A DNA stretch of 64,000 bases from Phyllobacterium myrsinacearum (lineage in GTDB: Bacteria; Pseudomonadota; Alphaproteobacteria; Rhizobiales; Rhizobiaceae). The position numbers and the translations under genes were made by a program. Within the stretch, counting starts at the first letter, position 1; every line of letters begins with the position of its first letter. The notes under the pieces were generated by a model. The model saw only the letters and a program-made list of their open reading frames with translations, was not told the DNA's origin and searched no databases. The stretch spans positions 718,321 through 782,320 of the forward strand of contig NZ_PVBT01000003.1 in NCBI RefSeq assembly GCF_002980555.1, read 5' to 3'. Shown one piece after another: positions 44,418 through 51,862 of the stretch.

Positions 44418-44830
44418 GCGGCACACCCAAACACCCCCTCCTGCTTGTAACGGCCTGTGCACTCGTCGATGCCGACGGGCGTGTGTTGCTGACCCAGCGG
44501 CCGGAGGGCAAGTCGCTGGCCGGCCTGTGGGAGTTTCCCGGCGGCAAGGTGGAGCCCGGCGAAACGCCGGAGGAAAGCCTGATCCGCGAACTGCAGGAGG
44601 AACTGGGGATCACCGTCAAGCCGGCATGCCTGGCGCCGCTGACCTTTGCCAGTTTCACCTATGAGACGTTCCATCTGCTCATGCCGTTGTTCATCTGCCG
44701 CCGCTATGAGGGCATTCCGCGCTCCATGGAAGGCCAGACGCTGAAATGGGTGCGGCCGAAAGACATGCGCGATTATCCCATGCCGCCAGCCGATATCCCG
44801 CTGATCCCGTTCCTGATCGATCTTCTCTGA
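44414..44830 (+). CDS. mutT: 8-oxo-dGTP diphosphatase MutT (Nudix)
   Basis: 138-residue Nudix hydrolase cleaning oxidised nucleotides from the dNTP pool. The Nudix box GGKVEPGETPEESLIRELQE followed by ELGI fits GX5EX7REUXEEXGU in every position. LLTQRPEGKSLAGLWEFPGGK is the typical MutT substrate region. Start overlaps the GNAT stop by four bases (ATGA). Length and motifs fit MutT rather than a general Nudix enzyme, but paralogues with other substrates exist. Confidence 0.9.
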   Translation: MSGTPKHPLLLVTACALVDADGRVLLTQRPEGKSLAGLWEFPGGKVEPGETPEESLIRELQEELGITVKPACLAPLTFASFTYETFHLLMPLFICRRYEGIPRSMEGQTLKWVRPKDMRDYPMPPADIPLIPFLIDLL

Positions 44831-44944
44831 CGGCAAATCGTGGTTAAGATTTCATCACCGTCAAATTAACCCAAATCGTTAATCGATCCTTCACGCGAAT
44901 GGGCGACTTTTAATCAAAGACGGATCAACTTTTCCAGGTGGCGC

Positions 44945-45265
44945 ATGGGTTATAAATTCGACAATCTCGACGAGGCTGCTGCGCAGACCAGGACATTCCT
45001 GGGTGCGGGAACTGGTATCTTGCGCATAACCCTTTTGTTCGGTTCTGCTGCAATCGCCCTCGCACTGGTTGTTGCACCGCTGGCCGACCGCAAGTCGAAA
45101 TCCGTTGTGGACTACGCCTCGAGCCGATCCATCGACACGATGTCGACAGGCTCGATCAAGAAGGCAGCGCCGTCCGAATACACGATCCGCCGCAGTGTCT
45201 TGCAGAAGTCTCCCGATTCGGTCTGCATCCTCAATGCCAACGGCACCAAAAGCGGCGACTGCTGA
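44945..45265 (+). CDS. small membrane-anchored protein, unknown
   Basis: 106-residue protein with a 26-residue cytoplasmic head (FDNLDEAAAQTRTFLGAG), one transmembrane helix (LRITLLFGSAAIALALVVAP) and an exported or cytosolic tail with two Cys (VCILNA and the final GDC). Similar short proteins are found in rhizobia; no function known. The N-terminal FDN-DEA pattern is regular enough to suggest a conserved interaction motif. Upstream (44870-44890) there is a TTAACCCAAATCGTTAA, a near match to a CtrA site but with the wrong spacing. It converges on the methyltransferase gene, nine bases apart. Confidence 0.6.
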   Translation: MGYKFDNLDEAAAQTRTFLGAGTGILRITLLFGSAAIALALVVAPLADRKSKSVVDYASSRSIDTMSTGSIKKAAPSEYTIRRSVLQKSPDSVCILNANGTKSGDC

Positions 45266-45274
45266 GTCTGCCGG

Positions 45275-46165
45275 CTATTTCTTTTCCAGGGTTTCGACAT
45301 CTTTGAGGAAATCGGCGAGCGATGCCTTGGCGGAGCCGGGCTTCAATGGCTTCTGCTGCGATTCATGCGCCGCCCAGCCCGACATCCAGATAAATGAGAA
45401 GGTTGCCCTGATCCGCCCATCCGGATCGCTGAAGCGTTCCGCATAGAGTTCAGCCGCCCGCAGGAAGAAGCGGCGGGTCACCGGCTTGCGCGACCGCCCG
45501 AAGAGAATGTTCTGCATGCCCATGGCGCGCAGATCGCGCATGAGTGCGAACAGGGAATCGTAGCGCACGGTGTAGGTTTCGATATCGGTCACCGGCAGGG
45601 TAAAGCCCGCCCGCTGCAACAGGCCGCCGACATCGCGCACATCGGCAAAGGGTGCGACGCGCGGCGAGGCGCCACCGCTGATTTCGCTTTCGGCGGCCAG
45701 CAAAACCTCGCGCAGCTCCGACAGGGTGGCCTCGCCGGCCATGGCGCCGAGGAACAGGCCATCCGGCTTGAGCGCGCGCCTGATCTGCAGCAGCGTGCCG
45801 GGGGTATCGTTGGTCAGGTGCAGCGACAACAGAGAAACGATCAGTCCGGCACCCGCTGGTTTCAGGGGAAGCATTTCCTCATCGGCAACGATGGATGGAA
45901 ACGCCGCATCGAGAAAACGGGCATCCTGTTCAACCCGGACAATTGTATCGGCCTTGCCGGAGCGTTCGATTGCCCTTGCCGCCAGCCCGGTGTGGCTGGC
46001 AAGGTCGATGGCGACGTCGAAACGGCGTTCGACGGCGGACAGGCGCTCTTCCAGATCGTCCGCGGCCCGGGCAAGCAGGAAATCGCCTGTCATCCCGTGC
46101 TGGCGCAGCGCGCGCAAGCGCCTGTGCCGCAGCAAATTCCGATCGAAGATCCTGTGCTGGTCCAT
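45275..46165 (-). CDS. SAM-dependent methyltransferase (NDUFAF5/BioC-like)
   Basis: 296-residue class I methyltransferase. The first SAM motif is weak (FDVAIDLASHTGLAAR), motif II is LPLKPAGAGLIVSLLSLHLTNDTP and the post-motif ALKPDGLFLGAMAGEATL is clear. The C-terminal part (YDSLFALMRDLRAMGMQNIL and RFFLRAAELYAERF) resembles the NDUFAF5 branch, whose mitochondrial member hydroxylates an arginine of complex I subunit NDUFS7. A similar role in complex I assembly is plausible in alphaproteobacteria. Convergent with the 106-residue protein and divergent from comF, 64 bases apart. Confidence 0.82.
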   Translation of the reverse strand: MDQHRIFDRNLLRHRRLRALRQHGMTGDFLLARAADDLEERLSAVERRFDVAIDLASHTGLAARAIERSGKADTIVRVEQDARFLDAAFPSIVADEEMLPLKPAGAGLIVSLLSLHLTNDTPGTLLQIRRALKPDGLFLGAMAGEATLSELREVLLAAESEISGGASPRVAPFADVRDVGGLLQRAGFTLPVTDIETYTVRYDSLFALMRDLRAMGMQNILFGRSRKPVTRRFFLRAAELYAERFSDPDGRIRATFSFIWMSGWAAHESQQKPLKPGSAKASLADFLKDVETLEKK

Positions 46166-46229
46166 TCCGAATTTCTCTGATCAATGTATAGTTCTTCCCG
46201 CTAAATGCGTTGCCCCGGATGGAATTGCA

Positions 46230-46985
46230 ATGGAAACCGCCCGCGCTTTTGCGCGCATCGTGACAACTCGCCTGTTCATGCTGCTGTTCCCGCCGGTTTG
46301 TGCGGAATGCCAGAGCCTTGTCTGCGAGCCGGGCAGCCTTTGCGCGGCCTGCTGGTCAAAAGTCCGCTTTATCGAAAAGCCCTATTGTCCGGTGCTCGGC
46401 ATTCCCTTCAGCCATGATCTCGGCGCGGAAATCCTCTCGGCCGAAGCGATCGCCGATCCGCCGCCGTTCCGCCGGGCCCGTTCCGTTGCCGTCCATGAGG
46501 GGGCGATCAGCACCATGGTGCACCGGCTGAAATACAGCGACCGAACCGACCTTGGCCCGTGGATGGCGCGGTGGATGGCGCGGGCCGGCAGCGAATTGCT
46601 GGCCGAATGCGAGGTCATCGTGCCCGTGCCCCTGCATGCGCGGCGGTTCTGGCTGCGCCGGTTCAACCAGTCCGCCGAACTCGCCCGCCATCTCAGCGGG
46701 ATCAGCGGCAAGCCGTTCGAGCCCGGCGCCCTGAAGCGGGTCAAACCGACCCGGCAGCAGGTCGGGCTTGGCGCCCTGGAGCGCGCGGCGAATGTCAGGG
46801 GGGCGTTCAAGGTGCCGGAAAACCAGGATATCAAGGTGCGTGGACGCCGGGTGCTCCTGATCGATGATGTCTATACAACCGGCGCAACCGTGAAGGCTGC
46901 AACCCGCGCCTTGCTGCGCGGCGGTGCGTCCAGCGTCGATGTCTTGACCTTCGGGCGGGCTCTGTCGAAAGAATTATCTGTCTAA
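46230..46985 (+). CDS. ComF family protein (phosphoribosyltransferase fold)
   Basis: 251-residue protein from the ATG at 46230; the frame is open further left but overlaps the divergent gene. The N-terminus has a double zinc ribbon: PPVCAECQSLVC then SLCAACWSKV. A phosphoribosyltransferase domain follows with VIVPVPLHARRFWLRRFNQ and the PRPP motif VLLIDDVYTTGATV. ComF relatives are linked to natural transformation in some bacteria; most alphaproteobacterial copies have no proven function. Grx gene follows on the same strand after 77 bases. Confidence 0.88.
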   Translation: METARAFARIVTTRLFMLLFPPVCAECQSLVCEPGSLCAACWSKVRFIEKPYCPVLGIPFSHDLGAEILSAEAIADPPPFRRARSVAVHEGAISTMVHRLKYSDRTDLGPWMARWMARAGSELLAECEVIVPVPLHARRFWLRRFNQSAELARHLSGISGKPFEPGALKRVKPTRQQVGLGALERAANVRGAFKVPENQDIKVRGRRVLLIDDVYTTGATVKAATRALLRGGASSVDVLTFGRALSKELSV

Positions 46986-47012
46986 TGGTTGTTTTGCGGA
47001 AAAAACGGGTCT

Positions 47013-47040
47013 TTGCGCTTTGATTGCCGGTGCTTATATA
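47013..47040 (+). promoter_or_regulatory. possible promoter of the grxC operon
   Basis: TTGCGC at 47013-47018 and TATATA at 47035-47040, 16 bases apart, about 23 bases before the grxC start. Confidence 0.4.
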
Positions 47041-47062
47041 GACCCATAAGTGGAGTATGATG

Positions 47063-47332
47063 ATGGTTGATGTTACAATCTATACGCGCAATGGCTGCAG
47101 CTATTGCACGGCTGCCAAGGGCCTTCTGGACAAGAAGGGTGTGGCTTTCGTCGAGCACAATGCGACGGCGGAACCCGAAGCGCGGCAGGCCATGCTGGCG
47201 CGCGCCAACGGGCGCACGACCTTTCCGCAGATTTTCATAGGCACCGTGCATGTCGGCGGTTGCGATGACCTTTATGCGCTTGAACAGCAGGGTCGTCTCG
47301 ACCCGCTGCTAAAGACCGGCGCACTGGCATAG
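47063..47332 (+). CDS. grxC: glutaredoxin 3
   Basis: 89-residue glutathione-dependent oxidoreductase. The redox site is NGCSYCTAAK (CxxC), the glutathione-binding TTFPQIFIG carries the cis-Pro, and HVGGCDDLYALE closes the fold. Three ATG codons stand in a row at 47057, 47060 and 47063; the GGAG at 47052-47055 is seven bases before the third, so I choose it. It opens a grxC-nitrilase-DUF1178 operon with ten bases to the next gene. Confidence 0.93.
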   Translation: MVDVTIYTRNGCSYCTAAKGLLDKKGVAFVEHNATAEPEARQAMLARANGRTTFPQIFIGTVHVGGCDDLYALEQQGRLDPLLKTGALA

Positions 47333-47342
47333 GGAACAGATT

Positions 47343-48212
47343 ATGAGCTCATTTCGTGCAGCAGCCATCCAGATGCGCTCCGGCGTCGATCCCCAGCGCA
47401 ATGCTGCCGATCTTGCCGGTTATGTGGCTGAAGCCGTCAGCAAGGGCGCGATTTATGTGCAGACGCCCGAGATGACGGGTGCGCTGCAGCGCGACCGCAA
47501 GGCGCTCGCCGATGTCCTGCGGGCGGAAGAAGACGATATCATCGTGCGTACCGCTTCGGAGCTGGCGGCAGAACACGGCATTCACCTGCATATCGGCTCG
47601 ACCGCCATTGCCCGCGAAGACGGCAAGATCGCCAACCGCGCCTTTCTGTTCGGACCGGATGGCAAGATCATCACCCGCTATGACAAAATCCACATGTTCG
47701 ACGTCGATCTCGACAATGGCGAGAGCTGGCGCGAGTCGGCCGTTTACGCACCAGGTTCGGATTCCGTTGTCGCCGCACTCCCCTTTGCACGGCTGGGTCT
47801 TGCCATCTGCTACGATGTGCGCTTCCCGCAGCTGTTCCGCGCGCAGGCTGTGGCCGGCGCCTCCGTTCTGACGGCTCCTGCCGCCTTCACGCGCCAGACC
47901 GGCGAGGCACACTGGCACATTCTGCAGCGCGCCCGCGCCATCGAGAACGGCGCTTTTGTCATTTCGGCGGCACAGGGCGGTGTGCACGAGGATGGCCGCG
48001 AAACCTTCGGTCACTCGATCATCGTTGCGCCCTGGGGCGAGATTCTGGCGGAAGCTGGCCACGCGGATCCGGCGGTGATCGTCGCCGATATCGATCCATC
48101 CCTGAGTGCGGCGGCCCGGTCGAAGGTCCCCAATCTTAAAAATGCCCGCCCGTTTGGTCTGGTCATTCAGTCGGATGACGGCCAGAGCGAGAGGCAATCG
48201 GCTGCATCATGA
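47343..48212 (+). CDS. carbon-nitrogen hydrolase (nitrilase superfamily, Nit1/Nit2-like)
   Basis: 289-residue amidase-type enzyme. The Glu-Lys-Cys triad is seen in VQTPEMTGAL (Glu), RYDKIHMFDVD (Lys), and GLAICYDVRFPQLF (Cys). Close relatives of this branch repair deaminated glutathione or hydrolyse omega-amides; its place beside glutaredoxin makes a thiol-related or glutathione repair role attractive, but that is inference. The stop overlaps the DUF1178 start (ATGA). Confidence 0.88.
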   Translation: MSSFRAAAIQMRSGVDPQRNAADLAGYVAEAVSKGAIYVQTPEMTGALQRDRKALADVLRAEEDDIIVRTASELAAEHGIHLHIGSTAIAREDGKIANRAFLFGPDGKIITRYDKIHMFDVDLDNGESWRESAVYAPGSDSVVAALPFARLGLAICYDVRFPQLFRAQAVAGASVLTAPAAFTRQTGEAHWHILQRARAIENGAFVISAAQGGVHEDGRETFGHSIIVAPWGEILAEAGHADPAVIVADIDPSLSAAARSKVPNLKNARPFGLVIQSDDGQSERQSAAS

Positions 48213-48622
48213 TCCGTTTCTCTCTTCACTGCGCGCAGGACCACGAATTCGAGGGGTGGTTCCGCAGCAATGACGATTTCGACGCCCAGTCGAAGAAGCG
48301 GCTGGTCACGTGTCCGGTCTGCGGTTCGCACAAGGTGGAAAAGGCATTGATGGCTCCTTCCGTGACCACGGCACGGCAGAAGGAGAAGACGGCCGTTGCC
48401 ATGAGTAAAATGGTGAGCGAACTGAAGGAAGTCGTCCGGAAGGTGCGCGAGAACGCCGATTATGTCGGCGCTGATTTTGCCGAGGAAGCCCGCAAAATCC
48501 ATTTCGGCGAAGCGGAACAGCGCGGGATTTACGGCGAAGCCTCGGGTGACGAGGTGCAGTCGCTGCTGGAAGACGGCGTCGACATCATGCCGTTGCCGAC
48601 CTTTCCCGACGACCACAATTGA
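48209..48622 (+). CDS. DUF1178 family zinc-ribbon protein
   Basis: 137-residue protein of the DUF1178 family. MIRFSLHCAQDHEFEGWFRSND opens the sequence and a Cys pair follows in VTCPVCGSHKVEKALMAPS, consistent with a zinc ribbon (CxxC with the early Cys-His). The rest is helical with VGADFAEEARKIHFGEAEQRGIYGEAS, a family signature. Function unknown; it occurs in many alpha- and betaproteobacteria, often beside a nitrilase gene. Start overlaps the previous stop, so coupled translation. Confidence 0.88.
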   Translation: MIRFSLHCAQDHEFEGWFRSNDDFDAQSKKRLVTCPVCGSHKVEKALMAPSVTTARQKEKTAVAMSKMVSELKEVVRKVRENADYVGADFAEEARKIHFGEAEQRGIYGEASGDEVQSLLEDGVDIMPLPTFPDDHN

Positions 48623-48680
48623 TCTTGCCGGAAAAGGCTCTAAGGTGCGGCAGTCCTAACTGTCCTGCCGGGTCGCCTTC

Positions 48681-49580
48681 ATGCCATTTCTGAATTCTGC
48701 TCCAGCGCTGCTCGTCCTGACCGGCGCCTTCCTCGGATTGACGCTGCCGTTCGGCAAGCTGGCTTTTGGCGCCGGAATAACCCCGGCGGTCTGGGCCTTC
48801 GTGATTTCGACGGGTGCTGGCGTCGTGCTCCTGCTGGCGTTTCTGGCCATGGGCAAGCGGCCGCTGCTCAATGGGCGCATGGCCCGGTATTATCTGGTCA
48901 CGGCGCTGATTTCCTACGCCATTCCCAACCTGATGACGCTGTCGGCCATTCCGCATCTCGGGTCAGGCTTCACCGGCATCATGTATACGCTCTCGCCTGT
49001 CTTCACCCTGCTGCTGTCGATGCTCTTCAAGATCAAGCGGCCGAATATGCTGGGGCTGCTCGGTATCTTCACGGGATTTGCCGGGGCGGTGCTTGTCGGC
49101 TTCACCCGGGGGCAGGTGGGGCAGCCGGCCGAACCCTTCTGGGTTGTCGTCGGCCTGCTCATTCCGGTCCTGCTGGCGCTTGGCAATGTCTACCGCACCG
49201 TCGATTGGCCGCAAGGCGCCGATCCGACCGAGCTTGCCGCAGGCAGCCACCTGACGACAGCCCTGTTGCTGATTCCGGTTATTTTCTACGCCAGCGGCAG
49301 TTTTGCGGTGGAGCCGCTTGGCAACGTGCCATGGCTGGTCGTGGCGCAGGTCCTCGCTTCCACCTGCATGTTCGCCCTGTATTTCCGTCTGCAGGCGGTT
49401 GGCGGTCCGGTTTATCTCAGCCAGATCGGTTATGTCGGCGCGGCAGTGGCGCTGATCGCCGGAACGCTGTTTCTCGGCGAGAGCTACCAGCTGGCGACAT
49501 GGGCCGGTGCTGTCATCATCACCATCGGCGTGCTGATGACCACCAAGGCACAGCGCATGGCGGCAAAGGTCACGGCCTGA
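48681..49580 (+). CDS. DMT superfamily transporter (EamA family)
   Basis: 299-residue permease with ten hydrophobic segments in two EamA repeats. First repeat ends at [24 protein letters not shown]; second repeat has [35 protein letters not shown] and ends at [20 protein letters not shown]. Exported metabolite unknown. Its final 11 bases overlap the 3' end of the convergent ubiG gene, so the two transcripts face each other. A second EamA transporter at 26500-27402 belongs to a different branch by sequence. Confidence 0.87.
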   Translation: MPFLNSAPALLVLTGAFLGLTLPFGKLAFGAGITPAVWAFVISTGAGVVLLLAFLAMGKRPLLNGRMARYYLVTALISYAIPNLMTLSAIPHLGSGFTGIMYTLSPVFTLLLSMLFKIKRPNMLGLLGIFTGFAGAVLVGFTRGQVGQPAEPFWVVVGLLIPVLLALGNVYRTVDWPQGADPTELAAGSHLTTALLLIPVIFYASGSFAVEPLGNVPWLVVAQVLASTCMFALYFRLQAVGGPVYLSQIGYVGAAVALIAGTLFLGESYQLATWAGAVIITIGVLMTTKAQRMAAKVTA

Positions 49581-50313
49581 TTGCCAGCACCATGTAGTTG
49601 ACGTCGGTATCGCTCGAACGGTTCCAGCTGTCGGCAAGCGGATTGTAGGTGACGCCGACCTTCTCCGTGATTTCGAGCCCGGCCTGTGTCAATGGGCCCT
49701 CGAGCTCTTCCGGGCGCACAAGCTTTTCGTACTGGTGGGTGCCGCGCGGCAACCAGCGCAAGACATATTCGGCGCCGAAAATGGCAAGGCCGAGCGCTTT
49801 CAATGTCCGGTTGATGGTGGCGACGAAGGTCACGCCGCCCGGCTTGACCATCTGCGCGCAGGCGGTGAGGTAAAGCTCCACATCGGCGACGTGTTCGACC
49901 ACTTCCATGTTGAGGACGATATCGAACTGCTCCCCGGCCGCTGCCAGCGCTTCGGCTGTGGTGGCACGGTAATCGATAGCGAGCCCGCTTTGAACAGCGT
50001 GAATTTTGGCCACCTCGATATTGGTTTCGCTGGCATCGGCGCCGACAACGGCAGCACCGAGGCGCGCCATCGGCTCGCACAAAAGGCCGCCGCCGCAACC
50101 GATATCGAGCAGGCGCAGACCGGCAAACGGCCGCGGGCTGTTCGGATCGATGCCGTAATGGGCACAGACCTTTTCCTTGATGTAGGCAAGGCGCGTCGGA
50201 TTGAACTTGTGCAGGGGGCGGAACTTGCCCTGCGGATTCCACCATTCGGCCGCCATGCGCGAAAAACGGTCTACTTCGGCGGCATCGATCGTGCTGCGTT
50301 GGGCTTCGGTCAT
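49570..50313 (-). CDS. ubiG: ubiquinone O-methyltransferase UbiG
   Basis: 247-residue methyltransferase doing both O-methylations in ubiquinone synthesis. From the ATG at 50313 the protein starts [21 protein letters not shown] and continues [20 protein letters not shown], the UbiG N-terminus. SAM motif I is [14 protein letters not shown], then [13 protein letters not shown], and [14 protein letters not shown], typical of the family. Open extension to 50634 overlaps lysC's promoter and is ignored. Divergent from lysC. Confidence 0.95.
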   Translation of the reverse strand: MTEAQRSTIDAAEVDRFSRMAAEWWNPQGKFRPLHKFNPTRLAYIKEKVCAHYGIDPNSPRPFAGLRLLDIGCGGGLLCEPMARLGAAVVGADASETNIEVAKIHAVQSGLAIDYRATTAEALAAAGEQFDIVLNMEVVEHVADVELYLTACAQMVKPGGVTFVATINRTLKALGLAIFGAEYVLRWLPRGTHQYEKLVRPEELEGPLTQAGLEITEKVGVTYNPLADSWNRSSDTDVNYMVLAIRP

Positions 50314-50491
50314 GGCAACGTCCTTTTTGCTGCCTCTGGAGTGGCCCCTTCCGGCAAAAAATGTCAAGACGCAAATCGTCTCGCGTTCTTGCAGTTGCGT
50401 CATAATTTCGTTATGGGAAACCGCGCTCCGCTTTCGACAGGGCGGATCGTTTTCGATCCCATTTTCAGGCCTTTCCAGAACGGTATTTCCC

Positions 50492-51745
50492 ATGGCACGC
50501 ATTGTGATGAAATTCGGCGGCACTTCGGTGGCCGATATCGACCGCATCCGTAATGTGGCCCGGCATGTCAAACGTGAAGTTGATGCAGGGCACGAAGTCG
50601 CAGTCGTCGTCTCCGCAATGGCAGGGAAAACCAATGAACTCGTCGCCTGGACCCGTCAGACCTCGCCGATGCACGATGCCCGCGAATATGATGCCATCGT
50701 CGCCTCCGGCGAGCAGGTGACTGCCGGACTGCTTGCGGTTGCCCTGCAGCACATGGGCGTGCATGCACGGTCCTGGCAGGGCTGGCAAATCCCGATCAAG
50801 ACCGACAATGCCCATGGCGCGGCGCGCATTGTCGATATCGATGGTTCTTTCCTGATCGAACGGTTCAGGGAAGGCCAGGTTGCCGTTATCGCCGGTTTCC
50901 AGGGCATTGGCCCGGACAATCGCATTTCGACGCTCGGCCGTGGCGGCTCGGATACGAGCGCCGTGGCGATTGCAGCATCGGTCAAGGCCGATCGCTGCGA
51001 CATCTACACGGATGTCGACGGTGTCTACACCACCGATCCCCGCGTGGAACCGAAAGCCCGCAGACTGTCACGCATTTCATTTGAAGAAATGCTCGAGATG
51101 GCGTCCCTAGGGGCGAAAGTTCTGCAGGTGCGGTCCGTCGAGCTTGCGATGGTGCACAAAGTACGCACATTTGTGCGATCCAGTTTCGAAGACCCCGATG
51201 CGCCGGGCATGGGTGATCTGATCAATCCGCCCGGTACACTTATTTGCGACGAGGAAGAAATCGTGGAACAGCAGGTTGTCACAGGAATTGCCTACGCCAA
51301 GGACGAAGCCCAGATTTCCTTGCGCCGTGTTGCAGACCGTCCCGGTATTTCCGCCGGCATTTTCGGCCCGCTGGCCGAAGCCCACATCAATGTCGACATG
51401 ATCGTGCAGAACATCTCCGAGGACGGGTCGAAGACCGACATGACCTTTACGGTTCCCTCGGGCGATCTCGACAAGGCGCTGGTCGTCCTGGAAAAGGTCA
51501 AGGCCGATATCGGTTTCGACGTGATCCAGTCGGAAGCCGGCATGGTCAAAGTCTCGGTGATCGGCATCGGTATGCGAAGCCACGCGGGCGTTGCGGCAAC
51601 GGCATTCCGCGCGCTGGCGGACAAGGGCATCAACATTCGCGCCATCACCACGTCGGAGATCAAGATTTCCATTCTGATCGATGGCCCCTATGCGGAACTT
51701 GCGGTTCGGACTTTGCATTCTGTCTACGGTCTGGATAAGCATTAA
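50492..51745 (+). CDS. lysC: aspartate kinase
   Basis: 417-residue first enzyme of the aspartate family pathway (lysine, methionine, threonine). Catalytic domain: [19 protein letters not shown] (ATP-binding) and [32 protein letters not shown]. The C-terminal third holds two ACT domains ([23 protein letters not shown] and [22 protein letters not shown]), which bind lysine or threonine for feedback control. Frames extending to 50201 run under the divergent ubiG gene and are rejected. Together with lysA, metX and the aromatic genes, the window covers several amino acid pathways. Confidence 0.95.
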   Translation: MARIVMKFGGTSVADIDRIRNVARHVKREVDAGHEVAVVVSAMAGKTNELVAWTRQTSPMHDAREYDAIVASGEQVTAGLLAVALQHMGVHARSWQGWQIPIKTDNAHGAARIVDIDGSFLIERFREGQVAVIAGFQGIGPDNRISTLGRGGSDTSAVAIAASVKADRCDIYTDVDGVYTTDPRVEPKARRLSRISFEEMLEMASLGAKVLQVRSVELAMVHKVRTFVRSSFEDPDAPGMGDLINPPGTLICDEEEIVEQQVVTGIAYAKDEAQISLRRVADRPGISAGIFGPLAEAHINVDMIVQNISEDGSKTDMTFTVPSGDLDKALVVLEKVKADIGFDVIQSEAGMVKVSVIGIGMRSHAGVAATAFRALADKGINIRAITTSEIKISILIDGPYAELAVRTLHSVYGLDKH

Positions 51746-51815
51746 TTTACGATCTAAGACAGAGATTCTGTTTGTCGGTGAACGTCTCGACTGACATGAT
51801 GAATCAAAGAGTTGA

Positions 51816-51842
51816 TTGGCAAGACCATTCCGGTCTTGCCAA
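51816..51842. terminator. perfect 11-base-pair hairpin between lysC and ptsP
   Basis: TTGGCAAGACC and GGTCTTGCCAA, separated by five bases, form a perfect stem 70 bases after the lysC stop and 21 bases before the ptsP start. There is no T run, only TAATAATA. It could terminate, stabilise lysC mRNA or regulate ptsP. Confidence 0.5.
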
Positions 51843-51862
51843 TAATAATATGGAGCAGATGG

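Noticed and set aside
44865-44890. CtrA binding site TTAA...TTAA before the 106-residue protein
   Set aside because: Spacing between the two TTAA boxes is nine bases instead of seven.
50201-50491. N-terminal extension of aspartate kinase
   Set aside because: It would run under the divergent ubiG start; [12 protein letters not shown] at 50492 is the family N-terminus.
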